The translations under genes and the position numbers were made by a program. 64,000 nt of DNA from Notamacropus eugenii (taxonomy: Eukaryota > Chordata > Mammalia > Diprotodontia > Macropodidae): positions 354,164,225 through 354,228,224 of the forward strand of contig NC_092875.1 of the NCBI RefSeq assembly GCF_028372415.1. Reading direction: 5' to 3'. Below the pieces are notes generated by a model. The model ran no database searches, was not told the origin of the DNA, and saw nothing but the letters and a program-made list of their open reading frames with translations. How positions within the stretch are numbered: the stretch's first letter is position 1; the number at the start of each line of letters is the position of its first letter. Shown here one piece after another: positions 11,935 through 23,180 of this stretch.

Positions 11935-13489
11935 TACACTCTATCCAATTGTAGATCACAGTTTGAACAATATAAATTCGTCATCCACTTGGTTTTCCCT
12001 GTCTGGATAGTTATGATTAATTTGTGAATGATTATAGAAGCCTTTTAGAAGGTTCATAAATACTCTGGGGGCTTCATGCAATAAACCAAAAATTACCCAC
12101 AAATAGAAGCATCCGGAGAATTTCATCACCTCTGTTGGGAATTGCCCTTTGACTCAATCATGGTGACCACCAAATAACACCACGAAAGTTAAATTTATTG
12201 TATTCACAAAGAGGGAAGAAAAAAAGACAGGTTGCTGATAGAAATTTTCCAACCAGCAGTCAGTCTACCAACTTGTGAGATTTCAGTATCAAATAAAAGA
12301 AAAAATAAAAATGAGGAAAAAACATGGGAAGCAATTGAGGCAACTAAAGATTTCCTATTTAGAAAACTGTTTGAAACTGAAAAATTGATAAATAAATTTA
12401 AAAATAGAGAATTACACAGCTTATCATCACGTCTTAATCTTTCCTCTGTGAGTACCGATTCTGATTCTCTAGGCTTTTTCTCCACCACGCCACAGCAACA
12501 TTCTTACCCTGAAACACCACTCTGTCCCTATATCCCCTAACTCCATTTGGTGAATTCTTCTGGAAACTTCCATTTTAGGAAAGTGCCAAGGCCAGCCATT
12601 TTCACTCTCTCCTTTCCATCTGGATGCCACTCCTGATTCTCTAGATTTCTTTTTCTGTCACACATTTGTGCTGGTACCTTCCCTCTAACACATGCACATT
12701 TTTTAGCTTCCTCTTTTGTATTATCAACCCCCATTAGAATGTATGCTACTTGAGGGCACAGACTGTTTATATTCTTGTTTGTATTTGTATTTCCAGAATT
12801 AGTACAACACCTAGCACATGGTAAGCACTTAAAAAATGCTTGTTGGCTTGATTTGTCTCAAAAAAGTTTAACCAATATAAGTCAATCACCTTAACAAGAA
12901 GACCAAAAGTCTATGCCAAAACACTGGGCAACACTGTCTTAGAATATATAGTCATTTGTAAAATGTTATAAAGCAATACAGTAGAATATGCTACCAGTAA
13001 ATGTCATTTCATAGGGGAAGTAACTCAATAGTGGGTAAAACCAGTTTATAGAAATATTGGCAAGTGACCCAACTTCATCCTGAGGACATTTAGGAGTAGA
13101 AAGAACAGAATGGGAAGAAAGGAAATATCAATGAAGATTTCAGTGACAAAATCTTTCCTCTATTAATTGAAGTGAAGACACCATATTTGGATTCCAACAT
13201 CATAGTCTTCAACGAGCTATAAGAGGACATAGGAATATAGAAAATAAAGATGGAGGGGAGAGGAGAACCAAACCAAGTGTACACAAAGAAAGGTTGTGCT
13301 AGAAGCAAAACTATTTTGAGGGCATTGAGGGACTGATTTTCAAAATATCTGAAAAGATTAAAATACCAAATGTTTGAAGGGGGGCGGGGAGCTAAGAAAC
13401 ACTGACTTTATTATTTTCCCTCAAAATATGCCATGAAAATAGCACTACCAACCCACATACCTATTTTTTCCATCTCTACAAAAGTAATC
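11935..13489. other. Unclassified DNA with one L2 tail
   Basis: Apart from the L2 tail at 12730-12856 I recognise nothing. The 102-codon open frame at 12232-12540 is Lys/Glu/Ser-rich and matches no family I know. Confidence 0.35.
12730..12856 (+). mobile_element. L2 LINE 3' end
   Basis: CATTAGAATGTATGCTACTT, GAGGGCACAGACTG, CACCTAGCACATGGTAAGC and the ending AATGCTTGTTGGCTTG follow the L2 3' UTR in order. Confidence 0.8.
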
Positions 13490-13640
13490 TACATATGCCT
13501 TGAGGCTATCCTTGATAAAATATATGAGGGAACAAATAGACTTTCATAAACTATATTCCACTTCAGATCATATCAGTAGAGTTGAAGACTCCCTTAAAGG
13601 CTCAACTACCACAAAATGTTTCTCAGGCATTGCAAGATCA
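13490..13640 (+). pseudogene. RTE-clade reverse transcriptase fragment
   Basis: In one frame the sequence reads CLEAILDKIYE; shifting frame gives words close to EEQIGFRKG and STSDHI, a block found just before the first catalytic aspartate in RTE-clade reverse transcriptases. At least two frameshifts and a stop lie within 100 bases. A second segment at about 14100-14330 may be from the same or a related LINE. It is dead. Confidence 0.55.
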
Positions 13641-14099
13641 TACAGGATTATTTGAAAGCTTTGACAAGATCATAGGATTATAGATCTAGAGTTAGAGGAT
13701 CTCATAGGATATGTACTGAGGTATAATTTTGTTTAATGACATTATTAAAATGAAGTGGAGCATAAAGCATGGAGGCTTATGTGTACCAAAAGTGTTGGCC
13801 ACTACCATGAAGGATATCCAACAAAGTACAATTGGAGAAGGAATTCTCTATAGGTGGTGAAATTCATAATTATTCAGAAAAAAATGAACCAAATTAAATA
13901 CACTGGAAAACCAAGTATCTGAAGAATTCCTTTTTTTCCTAAACCATAGTAGCAGCTATATAGAGAACCCATAGAATTGTTACATCAAAACATGTATCTT
14001 GGACAGGCACCTTTGAATGCTTACAGGGAAAATTTTGAGAAATTCTTTGAGAAATTTCACAATGTTTTTATTGACTCCATGCTTCTTCCTGAAACAAAG

Positions 14100-14330
14100 A
14101 CCTATCATTTTTTAATATCAGTATTCTTTTGGGGATAGGATATAGTTGAATAATGGAATGCCACAGTGTCCAAAGAATTAAAGTTGTGAGCTATGCAAAG
14201 GACAATGGAGGGGTGAATGAGGGCATGAACAGCTTATATCATATCACTAATGAAATATTTCATAGGGGAAATATCATAAGGAATATCATCAGAGAACTGT
14301 CATTCAGACTAGAAACAGAGTTGAACTAGT
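14100..14330 (+). mobile_element. Probable LINE reverse transcriptase C-terminal remnant
   Basis: The stretch around 14195-14290 (ACAATGGAGGGGTGAATGAG, AACAGCTTATATCATATCAC) resembles the segment at 29300-29410, where translation gives KRAMERGIW. Such a block is common after the palm domain of RTE-like LINEs. The two copies share enough words to be one family. Confidence 0.45.
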
Positions 14331-14389
14331 CATGTCTAGTCAATGTCAAGAGAATGCCACTCAATGACAATGTCAAGAGAATGAGGCTC

Positions 14390-14482
14390 ACAAAGTATCT
14401 TCGATTTAGAGCTAGAAAAAACTGTCTTAGCCCATGAGTTCAACCCCCTCATTTTATAAAGAGCAAAACTGAGACACAGAAT
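14390..14482 (-). mobile_element. CORE-SINE fragment, reverse
   Basis: Plus strand has CGATTTAGAGCTAGAAAA, TTCAACCCCCTCATTTTATA and GCAAAACTGAGACACAG: the complement of the tail and core of the MIR-like group. Confidence 0.6.
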
Positions 14483-14489
14483 TCTCCAG

Positions 14490-15130
14490 AATGTTGAACA
14501 AGTTCCTTAAGGAGGATTTACAACAGGGAATGAAGAAAAGTCAAAAAAGAGTAGAAAGTTAGGATCATTTATGGTCTGCACTGTTGGATGGAGTACTCAA
14601 GTTAATAAGATTATCGACTCATACAAGTATCGAAGAACTTTTCCTTCAGAATAAATTAGCTAAATTTAGGTCCATAAACTTTAGGCGGGGGAATGGGATA
14701 AATTCATCCTATGATCCCTTCCAACTCTAAGATTTTGTGAATAAGATGAAGAAGGGATAGATTGAGGAAAGGTGAGGAGAGCTGCTATTTCTTAGATCCT
14801 AATCTACATCCCATAGTTTTCTTGCTGAGGACAGGATGTTAGGAAGTTCTCTTCCAGCCCTGTGACTTTATACTTACTTCTGATAACTCTGCCCTGAAGA
14901 CTGAGCAGGAAGCACAAGCAAGGATACAGAGAAGGCAGAGTTTTGAGAGTATTTCAGCCTCTGGAGGATCAGATAACATGACTTTCTTCCTGGATTTAGG
15001 GTAAGATAGGATAGGCCAAGATTCAGGGTAGAAAAAGTAGATCCTGTGTGAGAATGAGTTTCCAGGATCAGAAATCTTAAGTGTAAATATGAGCTTTATA
15101 AAATAAAGTTTAAAAATCCTGTAGAACCTA
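14490..15130. other. No gene or recognised repeat
   Basis: Nothing recognised; a purine-rich patch at 14750-14790 and no coding signal. Confidence 0.35.
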
Positions 15131-15328
15131 CAGATTCATGGTCATAGAGCTGGAAGATCACCAGAAACCATTTAGCTCAATCTCTTCCTCTTACAGATAA
15201 GGGAAGCAGGACCCAGGGAAATTAAATGACTTGCCAAAACTGCTATAGTTGGTAAGCATAAGAGTTGGGTTTTGAATGAGGTCCTTTGCCTTCAGAGACT
15301 CTATTCTTTCTACTATGCCATGCTTTTC
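15131..15328 (-). mobile_element. CORE-SINE, reverse orientation
   Basis: Tail complement (TCATAGAGCTGGAAGATCA), core complement (CTTACAGATAAGGGAAGC), then head complement (TAAATGACTTGCCAAAAC) in the order expected for a reverse copy. Confidence 0.75.
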
Positions 15329-15329
15329 G

Positions 15330-15944
15330 TATTCTTAAATTTGCTTTTTCCTGGAAAAGTTCCTGCAAGATTTGTAGGAAAAGGGAGTTGTTTTCTTATA
15401 ATGAAAGTTGTGGATGCTGAGACTAACTGGTGATGCCTGTAAACAGCAAACACAACCCTTCTGCCTATTGGTGTACTGAGAGTTCATCTTGTTAAAAAAA
15501 AACAACAGGGAATTAAAATAAAATGAAACAGTTGATACAACTCAGCTTTAGTGCCCCAAACTCAGATGATTTCCACAGAAATAAAACCTAATTTCATACA
15601 CTAACTCTGACATTTTAACCTCAAGAATCAATCTTAATTAAGAATTCTTGTCAGCCTTTCCATCTGCTCTTTGAGTACACACAAGTTCACCTTGGTTTCA
15701 GAATATTTGATTATTGAAATTGTCATTCAAACAGAATTTAGACGTCTTAATTTTTTTATTTTTGCAAATTATTTTTGAGAAGTTTGTAAAGTGAAACATT
15801 TCACTTTTATTTGTATTTTACCCTCAAACATAGATAAGGAGTGGGAGTAGAATGCTAATTTTATTTTTAATGATAATTATAATTTTGATAATATAATTAT
15901 TAAAAGAAAAATGTATTCCTGGACTTTTAGAAGGAAGAAAACAG
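15330..15944. other. No gene or recognised repeat
   Basis: AT-rich DNA; the part from 15730 to 15910 is particularly poor in G and C. No coding signal. Confidence 0.35.
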
Positions 15945-16203
15945 CATGTATTTATTAAGCACCTACTACATATCAGGTAGTATGTTAAATGATTTATATC
16001 TTTATACTATCTCATTTGATGCTCATAATAACCCTAGAAGGTAGATATTATTACCCTTACTTTATAGTTGAGGAAACTGAGGCAGAAAGAGATTATATCA
16101 TTTAGCTAGGGTCACATTGCTAGTACATGTCTGAGGCTGGATTGGAACTCAAGTTTTCCTGACTCCAGACCCAGCACTCATTTTACCATGTCACTTAGCT
16201 ACC
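15945..16203 (-). mobile_element. MIR-class CORE-SINE, full length, reverse
   Basis: Complete in reverse: tail (TATTTATTAAGCACCTACTA), middle (ATCTCATTTGATGCTCATAA), core (TTGAGGAAACTGAGGCAGAA), head (CTGGATTGGAACTCAAGTTT). One of the best-preserved MIR copies of the window. Confidence 0.85.
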
Positions 16204-16249
16204 AGAGATTATTTTGATCTTTGTATGTGAAAATGATGATGTTGTGGGT

Positions 16250-16400
16250 ATATAGATAATAATATAGCACTTTTTACATTACAAAGTACTTCTTATTTCT
16301 TCATTCCATCCTCACAACAAGCCTACAATGTAGATAAAGTAGTCATTAACTTAAATCACTAGCCCCTTTTCAATGAAGACACTGAAGTCCAGAGTGCAGA
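16250..16400 (-). mobile_element. MIR-class fragment, reverse
   Basis: Tail and core complements are recognisable (CCATCCTCACAACAAGCCT, GAAGACACTGAAGTCCAGAG) without a clear head. Confidence 0.5.
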
Positions 16401-16595
16401 ATCATAGACCATGGGGCATAGCAGAAAGACAGACCAGCCCTGTTAGCTTAGATGAAAATGAAAATATATTTTCTCTTCAAATTACCCAACATTCTCATCA
16501 AGCTGACCACCTTCTTTCAATTTTGGTCTTCCTCACTACCCTTCCTCTTCTTTTTCCATTTATTATAATACAATTGAATACTTCTAATAGAGAGA

Positions 16596-16795
16596 TCTCT
16601 ATTGTAGCAAAAAGAATGCTGGATCTGGTGTCAGAAGAAATGCAAGAACTGCTTTCAAGCTTTGTGACCCTGGGTCAAGATATTTAATCTCTGTGGCCTA
16701 TAGCTTCTCCATCTATAAAATAATTTTCCTGCAGCAATGTTGCCAAGAGATAAAGTATAAAAAGTTTATATAAATGTCACTAAGCCTACAAAAAT
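16596..16795 (+). mobile_element. MIR-class CORE-SINE
   Basis: Head (GAATGCTGGATCTGGTGTCA), B-box side (TGTGACCCTGGGTCAAGAT), core (CTTCTCCATCTATAAAATAA) and a diverged tail (AAAAAGTTTATATAAATGTC). Confidence 0.7.
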
Positions 16796-16799
16796 GAAA

Positions 16800-17337
16800 T
16801 CCTGTGATCCCCATAGCCTGACTCCACCCAGGTTTATCAATATCTTATCCTCCACATACTTTTACTTCTTATTGAGATAAAGTTAATATATTTAAGGAGA
16901 AACTCTCAGTTCTCCCACAAACATGGATTCTCAAGAAAACTAAAGATACAGAGTCTTGAAAAGAAAGGGACCAAGTGTGCTGGATTTCCTTTAGGCCTTT
17001 GTCTGGTTTTCACTAAGACCAAAAGTTCTTTAGGTCTATACCTATAAGCCAGTACTTATTTCCAAGGTTATATTAAATGTTACATGAGATGAAGCTCATG
17101 ATCTCAGAAATTCTAAGTGTAGCAAGTAGAATAGGGAACTAAGTGACCAAGTCACAAAGATCAGCCCTAGAACTGGAGGACAAAAACAGGCAGTGTCCCT
17201 CTAAATTTAAAGACAACAGGTCATTTTTGGTGATGATGAGATCCTCTATCTGCAACAATCTTCCCCAAAGTAGCTCTTTAAGATATAATTTGTGAATAAG
17301 TTGAAAACAAAATTAAGGATCTACTCCTAAAATCACA
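16800..17337. other. No gene or recognised repeat
   Basis: Ordinary AT-rich DNA. No family recognised. Confidence 0.35.
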
Positions 17338-17377
17338 GAATTTTGAGTACAGAAATGGATTTAGATATCATCTAGTC

Positions 17378-18340
17378 CAACAGTTCTCAAACTGTTTGGC
17401 CTGAGGACTCCCGTAGATATTTAAAAATTATTGAGAACTTCATTTCTCCTTCCCCTGTCATTAACCATTAGCCTGCATTAGATTATTATCTCTACTCCAT
17501 TGCCTCATATGATTAATTGATCAAGGCCCAGGTTTTGATAAGAGCAAGCACCAAGGTGCAGGTGAAGGGGTCAACCCCTTCATTTGGCCCTCCTTTCTCA
17601 TATTCTTCAACCTATTCATCAGCTTGTATTGTCAGGCTTTTCGTAACATGGATGCCTTATCTTTTGAATAAATGTTTTTGAAGTTGGCATTTCAATTTCT
17701 TTTGTTTTTTAAAATGTTTGCAAATTTTTTTCTAGATTATACAAGAAACCCTGGATTATGATCTTCTTGTATCTTTGGGTTGGTTTGGATTTAGGGTATG
17801 GTTGTATTGGTTTGTTTTTGATGGAATAAATTTTTAAAATTGAAAATAAAAAAAAATTATTAAGGAACCCAGAAAGTTTTGGTTTATGCAGATTATATCT
17901 ATTGATATTTACCACATTAGTAATTAAAAGTGATGAAAATCTTTAATTATTTATTTATTCATTTAAAAATAATAAACCCATTATATGTCAATATAAACAA
18001 CACATTCTATGAAAAATTACTCTATTTTCCAAAATTTTAAAAAAAATTAGTAGGAGTGGTATTGTTTCATATATTTTTGCAAATATCTTTAATGTCTGGC
18101 TTAAAAGATGACAGCTGGATTCTCATATCTTCTTCTGCATTCACTCTGTTGCAATATGTTGTTTTGGTTGAAGTATATGAATAAAATCCAGCCTCATCAT
18201 ACAGATATATAGTTGTAAAAGGGAGGAGTATTTTAATAGGCAAATAACATCTTAGGGTTAAAATAAAAATAATTGTGCCCTTGCAGACTCCCTGAAAAAG
18301 AATCGAGGCACCTCTGCAGACCATATTTCAAGAATCATTG
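17378..18340. mobile_element. Non-autonomous hAT-type DNA transposon
   Basis: Ends are imperfect inverted repeats: CAACAGTTCTCAAACTG on the left; the complement of the right end reads CAATGATTCTTGAAAT. The flanks ATCTAGTC (17370-17377) and ATCTAGTG (18341-18348) are an 8-bp target duplication with one mismatch, the hAT size. The interior contains TATATCTATTGATATTTACC and GATGACAGCTGGATTCTCAT, words of an old mammalian hAT family. It encodes nothing and is split by a retrosequence at 17439-17851. Confidence 0.8.
17439..17851 (+). pseudogene. Poly-A-tailed retrosequence of unknown origin, inside the hAT
   Basis: Bounded by AAAAATTATTGAGAAC (17423-17438) and AAAAATTATTAAGGAAC (17852-17868), a target duplication as left by L1 machinery. 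It ends with AATAAA at 17825-17830 and an A-rich tail beginning about 15 to 20 bases later, as in a retrotransposed mRNA 3' end. A second AATAAA is at 17667-17672. No coding frame seen, so it is probably a 3' UTR copy. I could not identify the source; an unknown SINE is the alternative. Confidence 0.6.
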
Positions 18341-18484
18341 ATCTAGTGCACCTCCCATCTTTTAGAGAGGGGAAGAATGAGTTCCAGAAAGTGAACTGAT
18401 GTATTCAGACTCATACAGCCAATTCATGGCAGAGCTGGACTCAGAGATGAGATAGACAATTTCCCTAGTTCAGACTCTTTCCTA

Positions 18485-18942
18485 TATATGAAACTGCTTC
18501 CCATCAAGGAACTGCCATTACAAGAAATGAAAGATAAACTGTAATTTGGGAAAGCTTCGCAAAAGATACTGTTGTAATGAGAAAAGTTGTCATTCACTGA
18601 TAAGAAATGGAGGAAGAGGAAATGCATCCGTTACTCTGTCTGCCGCACTGTCCCAGGAAAGAGGATTCTCCAATTCTAGACAACTGTTCCCAGTTCTTTA
18701 GACAGAAAAATCCCTAAAGTAGAGAAAAGCAATTCATCAGGCTTCCATAGCCTGACAGAAATATCCCCTAAAATATCTAGCTTCTTTTGTTCTAATTCTA
18801 TACTCACCAGTCTCCTGGTTTTATAATTTGTTCTCCTACCGACTGCAAATGTGTACTGTGAGCAGACTTGTCCTTTTTTTTTGAGGTAGGTATCTTTGCT
18901 GGACATTGGCATATTTAATTCAGCTCTGTAGTTTAATTCACT
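18485..18942. other. No gene or recognised repeat
   Basis: Nothing recognised; the minus-strand open frames here are short and without family resemblance. Confidence 0.35.
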
Positions 18943-19075
18943 TAACAAGCATTTAGCAAGTGTTTAGTACGTGGATCCGGTACTGAGCTAAGCACCTGGG
19001 ATGCAAAGACAAAAATGAAAGCAGTCCTTGCCCTTAAAGAAGCTTACATTCTACCGGAGGAGTTTGCATTCTATT
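18943..19075 (-). mobile_element. L2 LINE 3' end, reverse
   Basis: Plus strand: AACAAGCATTTAGCAAGTG, CGGTACTGAGCTAAGCACC, then CTTAAAGAAGCTTACATTC. The complement of the L2 3' UTR. Confidence 0.75.
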
Positions 19076-19390
19076 GGGCATTCAGTTTTAGGAAATATTT
19101 TTATTTGCAATTCAATATTGTTGGAACTTTAACTCAACTAAACAGATTCTGACCAGCCCTTAATAATAGGGAAGGGAAGAAAGGGGGGAGAGGTATCTCT
19201 GGGGAAGGCAATGCTTATAATGATCCAAATCTGAAAATAAAAAATACCCACAAAACAAACAACAATAAAAGATTTGAATCCCCCATAACAAATATTTTGC
19301 CTCAGCTCTTGAAAGAATCATTTCAATTTTGAAAATACTTGATTGTGAAACAAATACTAGACATCAAAAAGGACATTTCAGCTGACAGAG

Positions 19391-19590
19391 CATAGATTGT
19401 AGATTTTGAGCAGAAAGAACCTTACAGGTCATTTAGTCCAATATTTTCAATTTATAGATAAGGTAAACCAGGCCCAAGGAGGTTATGTGACTTTTTCAAG
19501 GTCTTACAGGGAATGAGGCAGAGCTGAGATTCAAACTCAGATCACCTGGTTTTAAAACCAGCTCTCTTTCCACTGTACCATAAGATATAG
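19391..19590 (-). mobile_element. CORE-SINE, reverse orientation
   Basis: ATTTTGAGCAGAAAGAACC (tail complement), TTATAGATAAGGTAAACC (core complement), AGATTCAAACTCAGATCACC (head complement). Confidence 0.75.
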
Positions 19591-19594
19591 TAAA

Positions 19595-20472
19595 ATTAAA
19601 CCTTCAGTTCCCCTTTCAAGAGAGATCTTGTTTTATTTTGACAGGAGAGATGTGGTCATATATTACTGAAGCCTTCGAGCTGTTTTGTTGCCATACTCTC
19701 ACCTTGACTAGAGAAATTATCTAGCGTCTCTTTTGTGAATGGCTCAGCATTATTTCCAGCCCACTGCCTAACTCAGGCCTGCCCAGAGCTGAAGCCTTAT
19801 GACCTGTATTCATTTCTACGACAGGTTTCTCAGTAAGGGTTTTTCCACCCAAGGTTGTGCTAAGGCTGATGAACTTAATCTTCTCAGCACTACCCCACAC
19901 AGGTGACATCCCTCTCCCTCATCCCTTGTCCCTTCATGTGTTATTTAAAGTGAAATGTACCATTGTACTGTTTTTTTCTTTTTTGTTAAATAAACAGAAA
20001 TGGATGAACAGTTTAAATCAAAGTGATGGAACCACTAGAATAGCTTCCTGCATCAAGGAATGATGCTACTTGAACTTCTAGCAGGGATTAAGACTTGATA
20101 AAATGGCTTTGTGTTACGTGAATAACAGGCAATTCAGTCATTGATTTTATGGCCTGGTGGAGACCTCAGTCAACCTGGATAAGTTGTTTTCTTAAATTAA
20201 AATAGTACCTGATGCATGAAGAACTGAAGATCCCAGAATGGCAAACACACCTTGCTCCCCTTATCAAGTCTCTGAAGTCAGTTTCCTTTTCAGTTGTGAA
20301 CCATAGAGATTTGCGAGATATTGCCAGGTTGAACTTCTACTAGGTATGTTTCCTTTCACATACACACACTTAAATACATATACATACATACACATATGCT
20401 TATACACATAGGCAGAAAGCTAGCTAGCTAGATCTCTATATCTATCTCTACGTATGTGAGTATTTGTGTGTT
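19595..20472. other. No gene; short CA/TA-rich patch
   Basis: Unclassified. A CATACACACAC/TACATATACATA patch lies at 20357-20410, followed by a GCTAGCTAGCTAG run at 20422-20434 that leads into the fold-back structure. Confidence 0.4.
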
Positions 20473-21162
20473 CCTAGCCTTGGATCCCAGGGGAAATCAG
20501 TGTAAGATGTGGGATTAAGAAAGCTTTTTGGCTTTTTGGCTTCTACGCATTCTGACAGATCCTGGGCCAGTTAGACTCACTCTCCAAGTTACCAGAGTAT
20601 GTATATGTATATGTATATATGGATGGATGTTTACGTATATATACACATACATATACATGTATATACATATGCACACAAGTGTACATATAATATGTGAATA
20701 TCTACAAATATATTACAGTGTAATATGGTATATAAATATTAATGTAAATGTAAAATTTATATATTATATATAATATATCTAAATCTCTCTATATATAATA
20801 TATAATATATCTAAATCTCTCTCTATATAATATATAATATATCTAAATCTCTCTATATATTATATATAATATATCTAAATCTCTCTATATATAATATATA
20901 ATATATCTAAATCTCTCTATATATAATATATATAATATATCTAAATCTCTATATATAATATACATAATATATCTAAATCTATATATCTATATATACACCT
21001 CTATATCTCTATCTATCTCTATCTAGATAGAGATAGAGATAGATATTGGAAAATTGGAGGGTGAGTCTAACTGGTTGAGGATCCAAGCCTGAATACCTAG
21101 AAGTCAAAGAGCTTTCTTAATCCCACGTCTTGCACTGATTGCCTCTGGGATCCAAAGCTAGG
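20473..21162. repeat. Fold-back structure: long inverted repeat around an AT-rich loop
   Basis: Left arm 20473-20590 and right arm 21051-21162 are imperfect reverse complements along their whole length. Left CCTAGCCTTGGATCCCAG faces right CTGGGATCCAAAGCTAGG; left GTGGGATTAAGAAAGCT faces right AGCTTTCTTAATCCCAC; left CCAGTTAGACTCACTCTCCA faces right TGGAGGGTGAGTCTAACTGG. The central 460 bp is TA-rich, with a 32-bp minisatellite and a perfect 26-bp palindrome at 21012-21037. No target duplication found. Confidence 0.85.
20777..20992. repeat. 32-bp AT-rich minisatellite
   Basis: Units begin ATCTAAATCTCTCTATATA at 20777, 20809, 20841, 20873, 20905 and 20939. Five are 32 bp and one is 34 bp, with few differences, followed by a decayed seventh from 20971. 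It forms the loop of the fold-back structure. Confidence 0.93.
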
Positions 21163-21164
21163 CT

Positions 21165-22380
21165 AGACCACGTTTCAACTAAGCAAATAAATGATGGTTA
21201 CAATATTGAAGCAGTCCCTACACTATCCTTCCATGAGATTTACAGCTTCCTGATTTATCCCCTCATCACTCGTGGAAACAAAAGAATGAAGCAATTTCAA
21301 TATTTCATGAAATGTTATGTTACTATCGATGTACCCTGAATGTGTCCCTTTCAGCCTGTCTCTCTGAGACAAGAAATTATACTTCTCTCCCAAGGTGGCA
21401 AGAAATAAGTTGAGGTCTGAATAACGTTGGAAGGGTACAATGTCATTTATAAAAGCAAAAGTATTTTGAACCATTTTTTTTGTATCTAACCAGGAAGACT
21501 TCAATTTGCTTTTCATTTGCCTCTACTGATGTTATTTATTGTAATGTCATTTGTACAATTTCTCTCTCAACCTTTTAAAATTCAAGTCTTGTGAGCAGAT
21601 TTGAATTCTAGTGTCAAGAGGATGATGAATGATTCCCAAGTGCCAATGATCCCTCAAAAAACTCAGCAGATTATCCTTTTGCCATATTTCAGAACAGATT
21701 GACTACATATCTTGAAGATAGGGGTGTGGTGAAGATTAATTAGCTCAGGTCTAAAAAGGATTTTAAGGTGCTCTGGAAGAAAGGTGCCCCAAAGACAAAG
21801 AACATGTATTAACATCCAGGGCCAGTGTATTGCTTTTCTCCCCTGGAGCTCTTCCCCCAACCTAGGTGTTGGTCTGAGTTCATTTTTACTTCATGGGTTT
21901 TTACCCTTAGAGTTGTTCAATTGGAACAAAGGAAAATGAGAAGGGGGTTTTTATTCCTCTTACAGATTTCACATCTGTAACTTGACTCTAATTTGGCAAG
22001 TCTCAAACTCATCCTGGTATGAGGCCTGTTAGCCACTTCCCCATCAGGTCATTCAGCCCCTCAGCAGTAATCAAAGCTTAATCCTCTCCTATTCCACCCT
22101 CAGATAATGAGCCTGCTTTTCCTTTCATTCTGCAGGTTAAAAAAAAAATACCTTATATTACTTTTTCTTTTCCAAGGTCTTTTTAACTAGTAATACTTGC
22201 TTAACTTGTCATAACTCAGCCCCTACCCCCACCAAGGTAACAAGGATATCACTCTATTTATCATGAAGGAACTGTTTCAGGTAGAAGGGTGATTTGTTCA
22301 TAACTTCTTAGTGCCACAACTGGAACTGGAATCCAGTTGTCTTAACTCCTAGCTCAGAGTTTTCTCCCTAGAGAGCTAGA
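21165..22380. other. No gene; little recognised
   Basis: Single-copy-looking DNA. At 22275-22360 there may be the end of a reverse MIR (CCACAACTGGAACTGGAAT). No coding signal. Confidence 0.35.
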
Positions 22381-22612
22381 CTGCACAGTGCATAGAGCAC
22401 TGGTCCTGGAGGCAAGAATACCTGATTTCAAATTCCACCTCAGATATTGCAATACTGAGCAAGTTACTTAACCTCTGGTTGCCTCAGTTTCCTCATTTAT
22501 AAAATAATGATATAATAGCACCTAGCTCACAGGATTGTTGTTATGTGTAAAGTGCCTTGCAGACATTAAAGTAATAATAAATGCTAGCTATTATTATCAT
22601 CATCATTATTAA
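22381..22612 (+). mobile_element. MIR-class CORE-SINE, nearly full length
   Basis: Head (CTGGTCCTGGAGGCAAGAAT), AGTTACTTAACCTCTGGTT, core (CTCAGTTTCCTCATTTATAA), tail (GTGCCTTGCAGACATTAAA) and a terminal TATTATTATCATCATC run. Confidence 0.87.
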
Positions 22613-22880
22613 ACTTTTCTGCTTCTCATTAAAAGGGATTATCTTTCCAGGGGAGTCTCATTGCTATGCCAAATGACAGAGCATGGCCACAATCAGTTCA
22701 GCAAATGCCAGCATAAATTTTTTTCATCTCTTGTCCCCTACCTATACTGAATTCTTTTTCATTCCTTCCAAAAAGGTAGGCCATCAAAAGACACTCAAAA
22801 AATGCAGAAAAAGAAGCCATGTTTCTGCTTGGTTTTTAAAAAGATATTCCTAAAATAAAAAAAAATTAAAAAAAAAACCA

Positions 22881-23008
22881 AGCATTTATTAAACACTTGT
22901 TACATGCCAGGCACTGGACTAAGTGCTCAGAATGCAATTAATAAAAAGAAAGATAGTCCTTGGGCTCAAGGAGCTCACAATCTAAAGCAGGAGACAATAT
23001 ACAAAAGA
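22881..23008 (-). mobile_element. L2 LINE 3' end, reverse
   Basis: AGCATTTATTAAACACTTGT, CATGCCAGGCACTGGACTAA and GGGCTCAAGGAGCTCACAAT, then a GGAGACAATA end. Well preserved. Confidence 0.85.
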
Positions 23009-23016
23009 AGGGAGAA

Positions 23017-23180
23017 GGGGCAGCTAGGGGACACAGTGAATAGAGCACAGGCCCTGAAGTCAGGACGACCTGAGTTCAAATCTAGCTCCAGATACTTGAC
23101 ACTTACTAGCTGTACAACCTTGAGCAAGTCACTTAATGCCAATTTCCTTGCCTTCTTCCCTCCAAAAATAAAAATAAAAG
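23017..23180 (+). mobile_element. tRNA-headed SINE with A-rich tail
   Basis: Starts GGGGCAGCTAGGGGACACAG; continues AGTCAGGACGACCTGAGTTC, ACACTTACTAGCTGTACAAC and GCAAGTCACTTAATGCC; ends in an A-rich AAAAATAAAAATAAAAG tail. The A tail suggests L1-driven mobility. This family is typical of marsupials. It sits directly beside the L2 end. Confidence 0.88.

Larger units (their letters stand above)
17338..18482 (-). mobile_element. CORE-SINE (reverse) that hosts a hAT transposon
   Basis: The SINE is in two parts, 17338-17377 (tail complement, GATATCATCTAGTCCAA) and 18341-18482 (AGAGAGGGGAAGAATGAG, then GGCAGAGCTGGACTC). Reading across the insertion restores the usual order of the family, so it was there before the DNA transposon. 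Confidence 0.7.

Noticed and set aside
11752..12027. 91-codon open frame
   Set aside because: It lies over a Mar1-type SINE and its RTE-type tail; the same peptide words recur in the copy at 45352-45606.
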